64,000 nucleotides of DNA from Dillenia suffruticosa (GCA_033439265.1 JAVTVX010000010.1:25161056-25225055); one strand, 5' to 3'; counted from the stretch's first letter, positions 12,176-24,356 are shown. Made by a program: numbers and translations. Notes: generated from the sequence alone by a model not told the origin.

Positions 12176-12951
12176 GACTGTTTCTGGCAAAACTGAAGCC
12201 AATCCTTTCTTTCACTGGAAACTTCCAAGTTGTTTCCCTTTCTTGATCATCATCTATGAATGTGATGCAGAAGAACAATATAAGATGGCAGAAAAACATG
12301 TAGACATTAACAAAACATAACCAAGATATTATATAGGAAGATGATCATCACCTCATGCATGTAATGGAATTACCATCTTCTAAAACCTTCCTCCAATACA
12401 ATATCCACTTATGACCAGTAATCACTCGCTCTCTCTTAAACTTTCTTGCGCATGTGTGTGAATTAGAACGCATTTAAGAAACCCACATGGATTCAAGTAT
12501 TTTATGAAACTCTGACTAGCCATATCTTTCAAACTCGTGTCCAGAGAGTAGTAAGAAGTTAATGACACTATAGATGTTCCTACCCATTTATAGTATATGA
12601 ATCAGAACCAAAAGAACACAACATGCCCATTACTTCTCAATCTATAAACGAAGATATAGGTGCTTCATTTAGCTTCTTAAAACCCCATATATCTGGATTT
12701 GTTACTGACTCAAGAATTACAAAGAACTCTTATTTCTGATGCATTCATTAAATCTAAATTTAATGCTTGTGCATGCAACATTGAAAAAATTCTAAAAGAT
12801 ATGGAAATGCTGATAGAGTTCCTCACTTTTATGCAAAGCAGCATCAAAACCAAACATTTATCATGAGCAACTAAGAGATATTTCTGATGTTGGAACTGTC
12901 ATCACAATTTCAGAATAATAGGTCTTAGCCCTAACTAATGACTTTCTGAAT

Positions 12952-12955
<4 letters not shown>

Positions 12956-12987
<32 letters not shown>
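12956..12987. repeat. Poly-T tract in the RING ligase leader intron
   Basis: An uninterrupted run of about 30 T followed by AAATAACA. It could be the A-tail of an antisense retroposon, but no body is recognisable. Confidence 0.6.
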
Positions 12988-12993
<6 letters not shown>

Positions 12994-13900
12994 ATTTCAG
13001 GATGACTTTTTCTTAAACATGTAAATTCCCACCACTTCACAATGTGGTTTTTCGTATATTATATGTTGTAGATCTCTTCTTATATGGTTTTTCCTGTATT
13101 ATTATATGTTGTAGATCTTCTTAAACTGGTACATGGAATTGGTCACCGAATCTATAATTCTAAACAAGCCAGTATATTACACTATTGGAGAGACAATAAG
13201 TAGACAAGGAACTTGGATTTCAATGAGGGTAGAAGGAAATCTTCACAGATTTACAGAGAGATATAATAATGCAGGGACATAACTTTGATGCATATCCTTT
13301 TGTCAGGATCATGTAAATCTTTTAAAAACAACCTATGACATATGAAATATGTCTAATAAAATTTTCAAATTCATTATACTCAAATCTCCCGAAATGTCTT
13401 GCATGTAGGGGAATTAACACCAAACTAATTAAGGATATGCTATCTTTATCCTCCATAGAAACCAAGATTTACTAATTAGCGGAAGCAAATCAAAATCACT
13501 TCAAAGATTCTCTACCCATTCAGGTTTCATAAATGAGGAAGATACCCAAAGGGATATTTTCATTTAATCAAATCCAATTCTAGAAGTCCCTCGACAACTA
13601 TGAACATCATATGGAAAAATTTTGGGTTTTAATTTTTTAGATCGGAAAAAATTTTGGCGAAAATTAATGTCTTAGACTCGAGTTTATACCCGAAAGGGCA
13701 AGAGTAATCTTTGCACCAACCAATACAAGAAAGAAACCCAGATAGGAAAAACCGAGAACGAGTCGTAATTATGTTCACATAAAGTAAATGCAATATAAAT
13801 AGTTGTCTGTCAGAAGAAAAAATTTCATAACCGAGATGATTGTCAATTACGATATGCAATTTAAAATAGGAATTGAAAGATTAAACGAGAGAAGAAGTAC

Positions 13901-13995
13901 CTTGGAGAGTGATGTGTTCATAGATTGTGACCTCACTCTCACTCCTGAGTCTTCCGAGGATATGATGAGAGAGAGAGAGAGAGAGAGTGTGTGTG
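13901..13995 (-). promoter_or_regulatory. Likely 5' UTR exon of the RING ligase
   Basis: On the minus strand, a CT-rich tract (complement of the GA run at 13972-13988) leads to CTCCAAG followed by GTACTT, a good donor at 13900. The matching acceptor is probably the CATTCATAG near 12255, 80 nt before the start codon. The extent of the exon is a guess. Confidence 0.4.
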
Positions 13996-14187
13996 ATAGA
14001 AAGGAGTTTGTTGGGGGCTATATTTGCATTCATAAGATGAAGTCGACTAGTCTCACGCTTCTTGTTATTTGTTGCTGTCATTTTTACCTGGTTTTGGATA
14101 ATGACATATCGGGTAAGATACCAAAGTCCAGCCTGGCACTGGCCTACCCCCGAGAGAGAGAGAGAGAGAGAGATTATGTGTTCAGGG

Positions 14188-14651
14188 TAGGGGTGTTAAT
14201 GATACCGGATAGTGTTACGGGTACCCTGACACTATCCGTTCAAAGCTCGAGTCCGGGCCCGATCAAACCGAGCTCGAGCCCGAGCTTGGGCTCGGATAGC
14301 TGGGTATCGAGCTCGAGCTCGATCCCAGCTGTGTCGAGCTTGAAAATTGGACAAGCTATCCGGAATATTTTATTTTATTTTAAATAAATTATATATATAA
14401 TTATATATATATTTTTTTAAAAATTATATATAAAATTATATTTTTATGTATATTTTTTAAATATATCATCTATACCACCCAATGACATTACCCGACAATA
14501 CTACCCGATAACACCCGACAACACTTCAAACTCGAGCTCGAGCTCGAGCTCGAAAAATACAAACTCGGCGAGCTCAAACTCACCTAAAGTATCGAGCTCA
14601 AGCTCGGGTATTATGATACCCGAGCTCAACCTGGATGTCATAACATCCCTA
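14188..14651. mobile_element. Non-autonomous hAT transposon (MITE), 464 bp
   Basis: The ends are TAGGGGTGTTAATGA and, inverted, TAGGGATGTTATGAC, which fit hAT terminal repeats. Immediately outside, GTTCAGGG occurs at 14180-14187 and again at 14652-14659: a perfect 8-bp target duplication, the hAT hallmark. Inside, arms rich in GAGCTCGAGCTCGAG surround an AT-rich core, so the element can fold back. There is no transposase. The exact TSD suggests a fairly recent insertion. It lies about 200 bp upstream of the RING ligase leader. Confidence 0.88.
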
Positions 14652-14659
14652 GTTCAGGG

Positions 14660-15690
14660 TTTTGTTTATTTTAGTCCCTTCTTTTCTGGGACCGTGATCT
14701 TATCCATGTCAAGCTTCAGCCTATCCATGAAAATTTGTTCCGAGATTTTTCCAACGAGGTCGACAGACCTCAAGGAGAAAAGCAATTTTGCTCCTTATCG
14801 TAAGCGGAGGCCACAAAGACAGTAGAGAAGCAAACTCTTAAAGGCCTTTTTCTTTTCCTGCTTCCTCCATTTCCCTCTAATGTGAAGTGGATCAATCTGA
14901 AGGGTGGAGCAAGAAATGCATAGGATTGACAACACTTGCTGTATGAATTATGTCTTTTTTCTGTTTGCCTTCCAATTTTAAGAAACGTGCTATTGGTATT
15001 CATCTGATCACTCCATTATAAAGCCGGGCAGAGAAGCATTCAAGTCTTATCGAGGCAAAATTATGAGCTCTCTCTCCCGTAAAGATAAAACATTGGACAA
15101 TCACCAAACATAATTAAATATCTCCACAAATTTGATATAGAAACCTGAGCTTTTTCGAAACTAACCCAAAAAAAATTAAAATAACACAAATTATAAACAA
15201 AATTTAAAAATAGCACACCCATATCGAGACTTAAAATCATGACATATACTGTTCATTAAATCGTATACACTGTTTAATAAACAGTTCATGTCCTGATTTC
15301 AATAAACAGTATAATATCATGTCTTGAAGTTAGGACATAATATTATTCAATGAACAATACCATGTCGTGACTTCAAGAGTCGACATATCGATATTAAATT
15401 TGAAAATATTTTTTGAATGATATTGTTTTAAATTTTTTTAAAAAAATAAAATTATATCCGTATAAAACTCATGAAAGCCAATTCTTTTACAGTTTTGAGT
15501 TTCAACCGTCACCACACCCTAGGACACGATGGTTTCTTACTAGGTTTTAGATGAATGTCAAGAGTTGAGTTTGCATCACACGCAATTCTATATCAAAACA
15601 CCACATAGTCACGTGGAGGAGATCCCAGGGAACATGTTTTCAGCCACACGAGTTAGCTCTATACAACAAAAAGCAGCAACTCCGCACAGC
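14660..15690. other. Intergenic spacer
   Basis: No gene is recognised. 15215-15375 holds several short repeats of an ATGACATA / AAACAGTAT / CATGTC type in both orientations. The frames at 14613-15003 have no recognisable domain. Confidence 0.4.
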
Positions 15691-15868
15691 AAGCTATCGG
15701 TCCCCTCCAACTTGCCTCTTCCATGAGTCTTCCACAATCAATTCATCGACTCCCCAGTCCTCATAACTACATGGAAGAAAAACCGTATCAGAGTTTGGAA
15801 ATAAAACACCAGCATAAGTTTGTTTTCTCATTAGCAAATCCCCACAAAAAACAGCTATTGAGCAGTAA

Positions 15869-16000
15869 CAAGGACCAACCTTCAGGCCCAATGATGGAAA
15901 ACACCTCATAGAGAGCAGTTACATGAATTTTCATTCTGAGCCTTTCCTGGCATCATTGCCATTGTCTGCATCATCATCATCATCAAGGACCAACCTTCAG
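15869..16000. repeat. 17-bp direct repeat in the last RPB6 intron
   Basis: CAAGGACCAACCTTCAG occurs at 15869-15885 and 15984-16000, 115 bp apart. The second copy includes the donor of the preceding exon. It looks like an insertion or slippage duplication that copied an exon border. Confidence 0.75.
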
Positions 16001-17576
16001 TCAGGTAGGTAGACGGATAGTGAAAAGGATTTTCCTCTCTCGGAGCTCCTCCATTGCAATCTAAAATATTTCAACATTAAATATGGTGTTTCTTACAAGA
16101 TAGCATAGTTTAACAGACTCTGGTAAACAACCCAAGGGCTCAGTACAATATTTTCACGTCAACTCACGGCGTTCAACTAATACCACATGCACAAGGGACC
16201 ATTGCTGCAGTAAGCAAGTGGACCAGTTGTTGCAGAGATAGTCATCAATTGGCCACCTTTGATGGATAACTGGCTACAGTCATTATAAACAAGAAAATCT
16301 TGCATGTTTCCTTTCTTTTTTTTTTTTCCTTTCTTTTTTTTTCCTCTTCTTTGGGGGCAGGGAGACCAAGCAGAAAACAACACTAAGCGTGTTTTCACAG
16401 TTGAAAAATACTGTCCTTCTGAAAGAAAGTCCAAGTTAGCTCAATTGGTCAGACAAAAAAACATGCTGAGAGTGATTACACCTCAAGCTCAAACAGGAAA
16501 CAAGATCAGGTGCTGACTTACACCATGAGTCGAGTCAACAATTAAGCCTAATTCGTATGGAATGCTTTCACACAAGAAAAACAAATTATTTGTTCTCAAC
16601 CCTCAAATTAGTTGCTTCATGCCATTTGAGGGTGCATTAGGCCACTCTTAGCACTTAAGTTTTGCATTGTTTACAATTGATATCTTTGCTGTTTGTATAT
16701 TTCCTGTTAATATTAGTACCCAACTTCCAATTCTTTGTACCAATTTGATCAAAAGAAACAGATATCATGCACGGTTAAAAACTGATACGAGATTGACAAA
16801 TTTACCCAAATGCAAACCAAACAGAAAGTAAACAGGCATGTCCATGCACGCATGCAAGCTGAAAGGAACTCTAAAAAACATCAATTAATCTGATTCAGTT
16901 ACTAGAACTGCTTACCTCAATTGGGTCTGTTTCACCCTCTAACTCGACCATAACAGGTGCATTCATGCTGCTAAACCAATAGCGAAAAGTTCAGTTTTCA
17001 AGCAAATTTATTTTAACTTAATAACAATGAAATCCTGAAAACATGTCAAAAACAGAAAACCTGATCAGTAAGGCATGAGTACCCAGATTCTTTGCCCGTT
17101 CATTTTGTCATATATTTTGATGTCTTCCGGGGCCGTTCCCCTCGTTCTTGTTCCTCTTTTTTTTTTTTTTCAGTTTCAACATCTGATATGTCTTCATTGT
17201 TATTGTTATCTGCTTCCTCCTCTGCACCTTCCTGTCAATTAGCCCCATACTTGAGCCATACAGATATGAGTAGGTGAAAATCACTAGATTTACTGCCCGT
17301 ACTAGCAAGTCTAACTTCAATTTCAGGCTCTGGAGGCTCATCCTCAAATCTGCAGAACAAAGTAATCAACAAGAGGTGAAACACTTGAGTTATAGATGAG
17401 ATAGGCCGAAGCAAGCAACAATCCCAATGGCTCTAGAAGGAAAACCAGAAAACCACCCACAGATAAACTACTTGCACTCAAACATGAAGAACCCAAGCAA
17501 AATCAACTTAAGGTCCAATCAGTGATTGCCAGATGGAAAATTTCAGAAGTTAGCACTGCAAGCGCATTTCACCGCC

Positions 17577-17592
17577 GGGGGGGGGGGGGGGG
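17577..17592. repeat. G16 homopolymer
   Basis: Sixteen consecutive G on the plus strand inside the large RPB6 intron. Other long G/C runs in the window are at 6293-6302, 7801-7812 and 55539-55549. Confidence 0.85.
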
Positions 17593-18177
17593 AGAACACA
17601 CATATACCATTCTCAGATATGCAAAGGTCCATATTTCGGCCTTTCTATTACTGAAAAAATTAACAACAAAAAAAAAAAACAATACTCAATATGTATATGA
17701 ACGTTAGTGAACAATAAGAGCAACTGCAATGCATGGTAAGTGAGATCTGATTTAAACACTCAAAGAGACAAGTCCACAGAGGGCTAGAATCACCAACTCT
17801 TCCCAATTCTTTCACATCCAATCATCAACTATTGAAGATAAACCCTGTGCAATGTTCCAAGTTTTATTTTCCCTCTACATAAACCATGGAGCATCAGATA
17901 AAAACTTCTTCTACAAAATCATAGCTTTTTATCCCCCCAAGAAGTGATAGGCAACTCTCGCTTGCTCTAGAGCTCATGATTTTCATGTGTCATTTATAGG
18001 TTAGAGTCACATTAAAAGGTTGGTAACTGTTAATGTTCTTTAAAAGGTGAAATATGAACCATTAATGTGGTATTAGCAAAGTGGGTGTTTGAGCTTATGG
18101 TGATTGTTCTTCACTTTAGGAGTTGGGATTCAACCTATTTGGGGTTAGCCCAACCTTTGTTAAGGTAGTAAACGGAC

Positions 18178-18360
18178 AGTTGACCTAGTAGGATGTGGTG
18201 TTAGGTTCCTTAACTAAGTTCTCGAGTTCGACTCGCGGTTTGGGCATGGAAAAAACTAGGTTGGGAGGGTAGCCCCCTTAAATGGGCCACTGTAAGTCCT
18301 GAATCGGATTAGTCAAAGTATGATTTCAGATACCGGTTGATATAGTACCAAAAAATAAAA
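18178..18360 (+). mobile_element. SINE-like retroposon, best copy of a local family
   Basis: A tRNA-like head (GACCTAGTAGGATGTGG; GAGTTCGACTCGCGG resembles a B box) is followed by a body ending CGGATTAGTCAAAGTATG, ATTTCAGATACCGGTTG, ATATAGTACC and an A-rich tail. The same tail motif recurs near 35770-35928, 36300-36460, 37292-37358, 45803-45962 and 48826-48955, which identifies a dispersed family. Confidence 0.6.
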
Positions 18361-18714
18361 TAAAATTTCTTCATAAGTTTAGAAGTTGGGTATGAAGTTT
18401 TAAGAGTAAAGGTTACCTGTATAGTTGAAAGATTAAATATTAAATTGCCTTGGTTAAAAACATGTTCTGAAAATCTAGCAAAATGATATCTAAACTTTAG
18501 TTTCTCAACTTGCAATTACATTATGCAGTAAAGATCCCAATTAAAAAGTTTTATGACCGCCCAAGTTGCCCCTACATGCAAGTGGACATGCTTTGTGGAG
18601 GTTTGGACATTCATGGGGAGGTGTTGACATGCTTGTGACCGGTTATGTGAGAATGGGGAACCTTATACATAACATGCTCTATCCACCAAAACTAACCTAT
18701 ACCTCCGACCATCT

Positions 18715-19000
18715 CTCTCCTTCTCTTCCTTGCTCTCTCTCTTTCTCTCTCCCTTCACCTGCTGGTCTTTCTATACCTCCAACAATCTCTCTCACTTTCT
18801 CTCCACCCCACCCTCACTCCACTTCACTAGATCTGTCCATCGAAAAACTCCATCCTGTCGGAAAAGCCTGATCCGTCCCCCGAAATCCCAGATCTGTCGC
18901 CATTTCTCTCTCCCCTGCTTACTCCGACTCCTTTCTCACTCTCTCTCCCTGGGACCTTCCATCTCCTCCCCATCCATTTCCCTCTTCCTGCTTTCTCCGG

Positions 19001-19036
<36 letters not shown>

Positions 19037-19160
19037 CCTCCCTATTTCCCTCTCTTCCTGCTTGTTCGTTCATCTCCTCTTCCTGCTACCTCTCTCTCTC
19101 TCTCCCTTCGCTGATCCAAGTTGATCTCTCTCTGTTCTGGTCGACACTCCTCTCTACTGG
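18715..19160 (+). repeat. Pyrimidine-rich CT block
   Basis: About 450 bp of almost pure C/T on the plus strand (imperfect CTCTCT, TCCCT and CTTCCTG units) with islands such as AGATCTGTCCATCG and AGATCTGTCGCC. It gives Ser/Leu/Pro-rich spurious frames in all three forward phases. It may be the leader of an unrecognised transposable element. It lies inside the big RPB6 intron. Confidence 0.6.
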
Positions 19161-19192
19161 TCTCCATTTCTCAGGGGATTATGTTAGTGTTC

Positions 19193-19194
<2 letters not shown>

Positions 19195-19250
<56 letters not shown>
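19195..19250. repeat. (TTA)n microsatellite
   Basis: About 18 perfect ATT units; they encode the poly-Ile run of a spurious frame. Confidence 0.9.
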
Positions 19251-19254
<4 letters not shown>

Positions 19255-19739
19255 TAAAGCTATTAAAATTTGAAAGATCATGATTATTATGATTATCATG
19301 TTTTATCGGTAAAATATATTACCTTTTTTTTATTTCGTTTTATATATCAATTTTTAAAAGCTCCGTCATGGCCGGTTTCAATTCCGGGTAAAGAATATGA
19401 TTGCGATAAGTTAACAGTTAACGTAAAATTCCCTTTTCAAAAAAATGAGAGACAAATATAAGGGAAAAAAAGGCCTCTAAGGCATCGCCCAGAGGCGATG
19501 CGCCATATCGCCGCTTGGATATTCTATCAATAGGTATCCCGCATTTATGTGGACGGGTGCGAGTAAAGAACTTAATCCATGAAAATAGGATTCGTCTCGC
19601 CACTTGAAATATAGAATCCTTACTCGACAAGTTAAGAGAAATATGAGAAATAATCAATAAACGAAATATTAATATCATGTATCTCCAAAAAACCAACTAA
19701 GTGGGGGAAAAGGTTAAAGTAGTAAAACCTTATGACCAT

Positions 19740-22440
19740 GACCTTTTTTACACAAGTAAGGATAGAACAAAAAATGTGATAAAAATAATTGTACATAAAG
19801 ATTTATAAAAGAATGGAGTAGCAACAAGAAGGAAATGAGATAGAAAGTTACTTGTCAAGTTAGTCAATGAAGAAGATGTAATCAATATAGTTAGTGTATA
19901 TATGTTCCAAATAGGTACAGATATAATTAGTTGAAATCAATTTTCGAAAGATTTAAATGAATTTATACAAGTCATATTTAATGGAGAGAAATTATTTATT
20001 GAGAAGATTTAAATGGACACGTATAGGAGAATAATGAGGGATTTGAAACCATACATGAAAACTATGGCTTTGGTAGTAAGAATGAAATGAGAGAGACCAT
20101 CTTAAAGTTTGCTACAGTATTCACTTTAGTGATTGTAAACACCTTCTTAAAAAGAAAAAAAAAAAAAAGTTGCACATAGTCATATATAAAAGTGGGTCGA
20201 ATACCAATCAAATAAATTTCTCTCTCACCAGGAGGGGTGACAGAGTGGGTTATATCTGGATAGAGTGTAACAACTCAACATAAACTATTAGTTTAGATAC
20301 ACGTGTACCTAAAAAACGAAAGAAGTATAATCCATAAGTGGAACAAAAAATTAAGTGGTGGAATCTGGAAAAAAGGAAAAGTGATGACTTTTAGAAACAA
20401 ATTAATTCAAAATTTTAATTTGCTAATGATGATTCAGAAATAATGTGGAAAGTGATGTCTAATGATATAAAGAGTACAGGTAGGGAGTTTCTTGGCATAT
20501 CTAGGGGTCGGATTCCAATAGGTAAGGAGTTATAGTGGTGGAATAAGAAAATAAAAACTGCTATACAAATCAAACAAGAGTGTTTTAAGAAACTTAAAAA
20601 TAACAGAATTAGCAGTATATTTGAAAAATACAAGAGCGCAAAAAAAAAAAGTGAATCAGATTATTCTTGAGTCAAAAAGTAAGGTATATAATGAATTATA
20701 TAATAGACTATAAACTAAAGATAGAGAAAAAGAGATTTACAAAATTGTCAAACTAAGGGAGAAAAAGGGAAATGATCTAAATGGCGTTAGATATATTAAG
20801 AATGAAACCAATAGTATACTTATAAGGAACAAGAACATAAGAAAGCGATGAGAGAATTATTTTAATAATTTCTTTAACGTTGAAGTTACAATAGATATTA
20901 ACAATATCATGACACCTGTAGAAGAGATTAATAGGAACTTTAAATGTAAGATTCGACCACATGAAGTAAATGAGTCTTTAAAAAGAATGAAAAATAATAA
21001 AACCATTGGATCCGATGGCAATCCTATAGAGATGTGGAAATATTTGAGTGAATTTAAGATAGTATGTTAATGGATCTTTTTAAAAAAATCTGGCAAACCA
21101 AGAAAATACCCCAAATATGAAATGTGGGAACACTTGTACCACTATATAAGAATAAATGAGACATACAAGATTATTCCAACTATAGGAGAATTAAATTTAT
21201 GAATCATACTATGAAATTATGAGAGAGAATGATAGAATATAGATTGAGATTAGAGATAAATGTGTTTCAGAATCAATTTAGATTTATGTCAAAAAAATCC
21301 ACTGCCAAATCGATTCATTTGTTAAGATATTTGATAGAGATATTTAGATGATAAAAGAGAGTTACATATGATATACATTGATCTAGAAAAAGTATATGAT
21401 AGGGTTTCTAAAAACATATTGTGGTGGAGGTTGATGAAGAAGTGGACCTTTTTGAAATACATTAAGCTCGTTAAAAATATGTATAAGAGAGTTGTTATCA
21501 ATATAAGAGCTTGTAGTGGTTTAAATGATAGTTTTCCAGCTAACATTGGGTTTCATCAATATTCCGTATTAATTCTCATCATTTTTACAATAGTAATAGA
21601 TGAAATCACTAAAAACATTCAACATAAAATACTATAGTGTATACTTTTTATAAATGATATAGTGTTAATAGATGAAACGAAAGAGGGTATTAGTGCTAAA
21701 TTGCAGTTATGGAGAGTTACACCGGAATACAGAAAATTTAGATTGAGTCGATCAAAAATTAAATATATGAGATGTACGTTTAGTAACAATCACTAAAACG
21801 ACAAAGAAACGGTTAAGTTAGAAAAAAATGATGTACCAAAAAGTGAAAATTTTAGATATTTTGATTTTATCATCCAAAACGATGACAATATAAATAGGGA
21901 TATGAATTATATGATTCAAACAGATTGAATAAAATAAAGAAAAATATTTGAAATTCTTTGCAATCGTATGATATCATTGCATTTGAAGGGGAAGTTTTAC
22001 GAAACCACAATAAAACATGCATTATTGTATGGTACCAAATATTGAGCCATTAAACAATAACAAGAGTATAAAATGGTTATTAATGAAATAAAAATATTTA
22101 GACAGATGTGTGATAAAATTAGAAGAAATAAGATTAGAAATGAAGAGATATATGCAAAGTTAAGAGGAGTTCAATTGTGGATAAGATGCGAAAATATCGT
22201 TTGAGATGGTTTGGACAAATACAACGAAAACCCAAAAACGCACTGAGTAGGAGGACCAAGAACTTAAATATAGGAGATTTAGTGGAATATAGAAGTACAC
22301 TATTAAAAACTTATATGTAAATTATCCATAAAGATATGATATTTAAGATTTTAGTTGAGTAGAGGGTTTTAGATAATAATGAATAGCATAGGAAAATCCA
22401 AACAAGTTAAATTACTGCACTTGTCATTTTAAATCTCTAT
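19740..22440 (+). mobile_element. RTE-clade LINE relic
   Basis: The plus strand carries scattered pieces of a plant RTE-type LINE protein in correct order. Endonuclease part: EDLNGHV ... GFETIHENYGFGSKNE ... LVIVNTFLK near 20000-20150. Linker: SRGRIPIGKE with WWN near 20500-20550. Reverse transcriptase: IDLEKVYDRV ... ILWWRLMKK ... MYKRVV (21370-21500), GFHQYSVL, then the catalytic box degraded to FINDIVLIDETKEG near 21650. Thumb: SENFRYF, LKGKFYETTIKHALLYGT, and RCENIV in place of the usual RLRWFGH near 22190. Many stops and frame changes make it long dead. The canonical FADD is FIND here. No target duplication was recognised. It lies antisense in the first RPB6 intron. Confidence 0.82.
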
Positions 22441-23335
22441 AATTTTTTTTTATCTTTCATATTTTTGTCTCTCAAATAATCGATTCTAAAATTTACGATT
22501 TGTTGTTGCATAACATGCTGTGTTTCTATTTTATCTATAATATGAGGTTGACAACTATGACTACATATATACATATATATTTGTCCTGCTAATAGATTTT
22601 CCAACTAAACATAATATAGTTACTTTTGTTCCTTTTAGGGAGGCTTGAAGGAAAGGAACCAATCAAGAAGTTCTGAGTCTCAGTCATTGGAGTCACACCT
22701 TTGTTACCATCTTGTTATTGTTACAAGTTTGTATAGATTTTCTTGAATGATCCTCTTAGAGAGGTTTATGGTGTGTAAACTATTTTCGGGTTTTGAGATT
22801 TTACTGTTACACTTGGTGTTTCTGAATTTCCCTTTCCCCTGGTCACCACTTCTATAGAGGTGGAATCTCCTTTTATTATAGAACCCCCATTGTTTAGGGT
22901 CTTTCATCCTATAATTGTCATGTCAAACAAGGTATTACACAGGTCATGACGAGTATTAAAAAGCCCAACATAATTTCCTCTTAAAATTTTCTTGTAACTA
23001 CTTCAGCAGTAACAAATTAGAATCTTCAAGACCTGTAAAAAGCTCAAGCCCTTCAACAGAAAAGCATATGGCGGACTGAAATGGTGTGATCATGGTCAAG
23101 TCTGCAAATGTATATATAGTGTAGCTAATCTATTCCAAATTACACTTCACATCTTATCATGCACCCTTCATGAAAAGACCTAACACGGTTCAATGTTCTT
23201 ACTAATAAAATAACAAAAAAGGCAAACATCCTTCACGAATTGGATGGGTGTACCTGAATTTCACGGAACTATACCAAGCCCTAAATAGTCGTTATAGTCG
23301 TCTATTAACAATTTAAGAAAAAAAATTAAGAGAAA
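22441..23335. other. Remainder of RPB6 intron 1, unassigned
   Basis: No domain is recognised. A (GA)n tract lies at 23332-23353, just inside the first exon's donor. Confidence 0.4.
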
Positions 23336-23909
23336 GAGAGAGAGAGAGAGAGAACGAACCCCATGCCCACGTCGTTGTAGTAGTCGTCAGCCATTGTTGA
23401 TACGTGAAAGGGTTTCCTTCGCAAAACCCTAATTCCAACTCCGTCAAAACCCTCCGGGTCCGCCAACGATACATTTTCTCCTCTCAAGTTCACCTCTAAA
23501 GGGAAAGGACAATATTGGGTACCAAAATTACTAATTAGCCCAACTCGGGGGAATTATTTTTGTCTAGCGTTATTTTATTAATATAAAATAATATTATACT
23601 CATTAATTTCTATTATTTTCTTTATGAAACCCACTTCCCATATTTCTGAAAATTTTCCCAATTATTTTTATTTAATTTTTGGGTTAATTATGATTATTCA
23701 TGCAACGATGCAACCGCGAAAAGTGATTAAATCATTCATTGAAGCTTTGCGAGTGGTCCTAAGATTAAGGCAAATGATTTTGCTTAATACTTAAAAATGA
23801 GTTTCTTCCGTGAAATAATTAATCCTGCAACAGATTTCTAAGGAAAATACAAATCGGAATAAACCTTAGCTGGGGACGGGTCCCATGTATGGTTCAAGCC
23901 TGGGCCAGC

Positions 23910-24356
23910 CCAAGCACGAAAGCAATATACGTCGTTCCATCTCCTTCGGTTGCCATCGAGATTCTCAAGAACCACGACCAACAACTCTCGCCTCACCAGT
24001 GTAACCGATCTGAACCGAATCTCGCTCGTTTGGTCCAAAAGCAATGATCGATGGGAGTACTTAAGGTCACTTTGCAGAGGCGAGCCATTCTCGATTAAAA
24101 TACTCGAGTCACAAGCCAATATGAGAGAGAATAAGGTAACCAAGATGGTAAATCCTTTAATTACCAAGGAAGGTAAAGCGGTGAATTTGGGAGATTGTTG
24201 CACATGTTGGCTAATATTTTTTCCCTCCAAAAGATTTGTTTTTTCGGGTTTGGAAGACGAAGGGACGGCTAGTGGAATGAAAGGGATTGTTTGGAGGATG
24301 CTGGAATTTGCTGTTACTCCAAACGTGGCATTTGTGCATGTGAAGAGACCACCCAA
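23910..24356 (+). pseudogene. Cytochrome P450 fragment (CYP80/CYP76-like), relic 1
   Basis: The first frame gives AIYVVPSPSVAIEILKNHDQ. After a frame change it continues RVTDLNRIS-equivalent SVTDLNRISLVWSKSNDRW, EYLRSLCRGEPFSIKILE, SQANMRENKVTKMV and EDEGTASGMKGIVWRMLEF, then PNVA. This is the N-terminal third of a plant A-type P450, from the B helix region (with the W-R-x-L-R C-helix motif as W-x-Y-L-R) to the F helix. There is no membrane anchor, I-helix or heme loop. It is the first of a row of P450 relics on this strand. Confidence 0.75.

Larger units (their letters stand above)
15694..23394 (-). pseudogene. RNA polymerase subunit RPB6 (NRPB6-like), decayed copy with introns
   Basis: Six exons follow plant RPB6, the small shared subunit at the clamp base of Pol I-V: 23360-23394 (MADDYYNDVGMG), 17316-17349 (FEDEPPEPEIE), 17061-17231 (acidic EEEADNNNNEDISD, then RPRKTSKYMTK and the GTHAL region), 16916-16970 (SMNAPVMVELEGETDP), 15995-16060 (IAMEELRERKILFTIR) and 15694-15766 ([20 protein letters not shown], stop). 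Borders are GT-AG and phases agree. A poly-A run in exon 3 and about 2 nt missing after MTK shift the frame. In exon 5 another 2 nt are missing after TIR, and a TGA replaces Gly before the donor. Several independent breaks argue for a pseudogene, although the conserved C-terminus is untouched. The 6-kb first intron is filled with repeats. Confidence 0.85.

Noticed and set aside
13881-14081. Opposing frames over the RING ligase leader
   Set aside because: Low-complexity GA/CT-driven frames without any known domain.
16431-16535. tRNA-like AGTTAGCTCAATTGGTCAGAC with a GTCGAGTC further on
   Set aside because: The spacing between the boxes is too long and no cloverleaf forms. It may be an eroded SINE head, but the rest was not recognised.
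18566-19257. Long Ser/Leu/Pro-rich frames
   Set aside because: Products of the CT-rich block and the (TTA)n repeat.
19460-19690. GC-richer patch with CATCGCCCAGAGGCGATG, considered as an organelle insertion
   Set aside because: No plastid or mitochondrial gene segment was recognised; the hairpin alone is not diagnostic.
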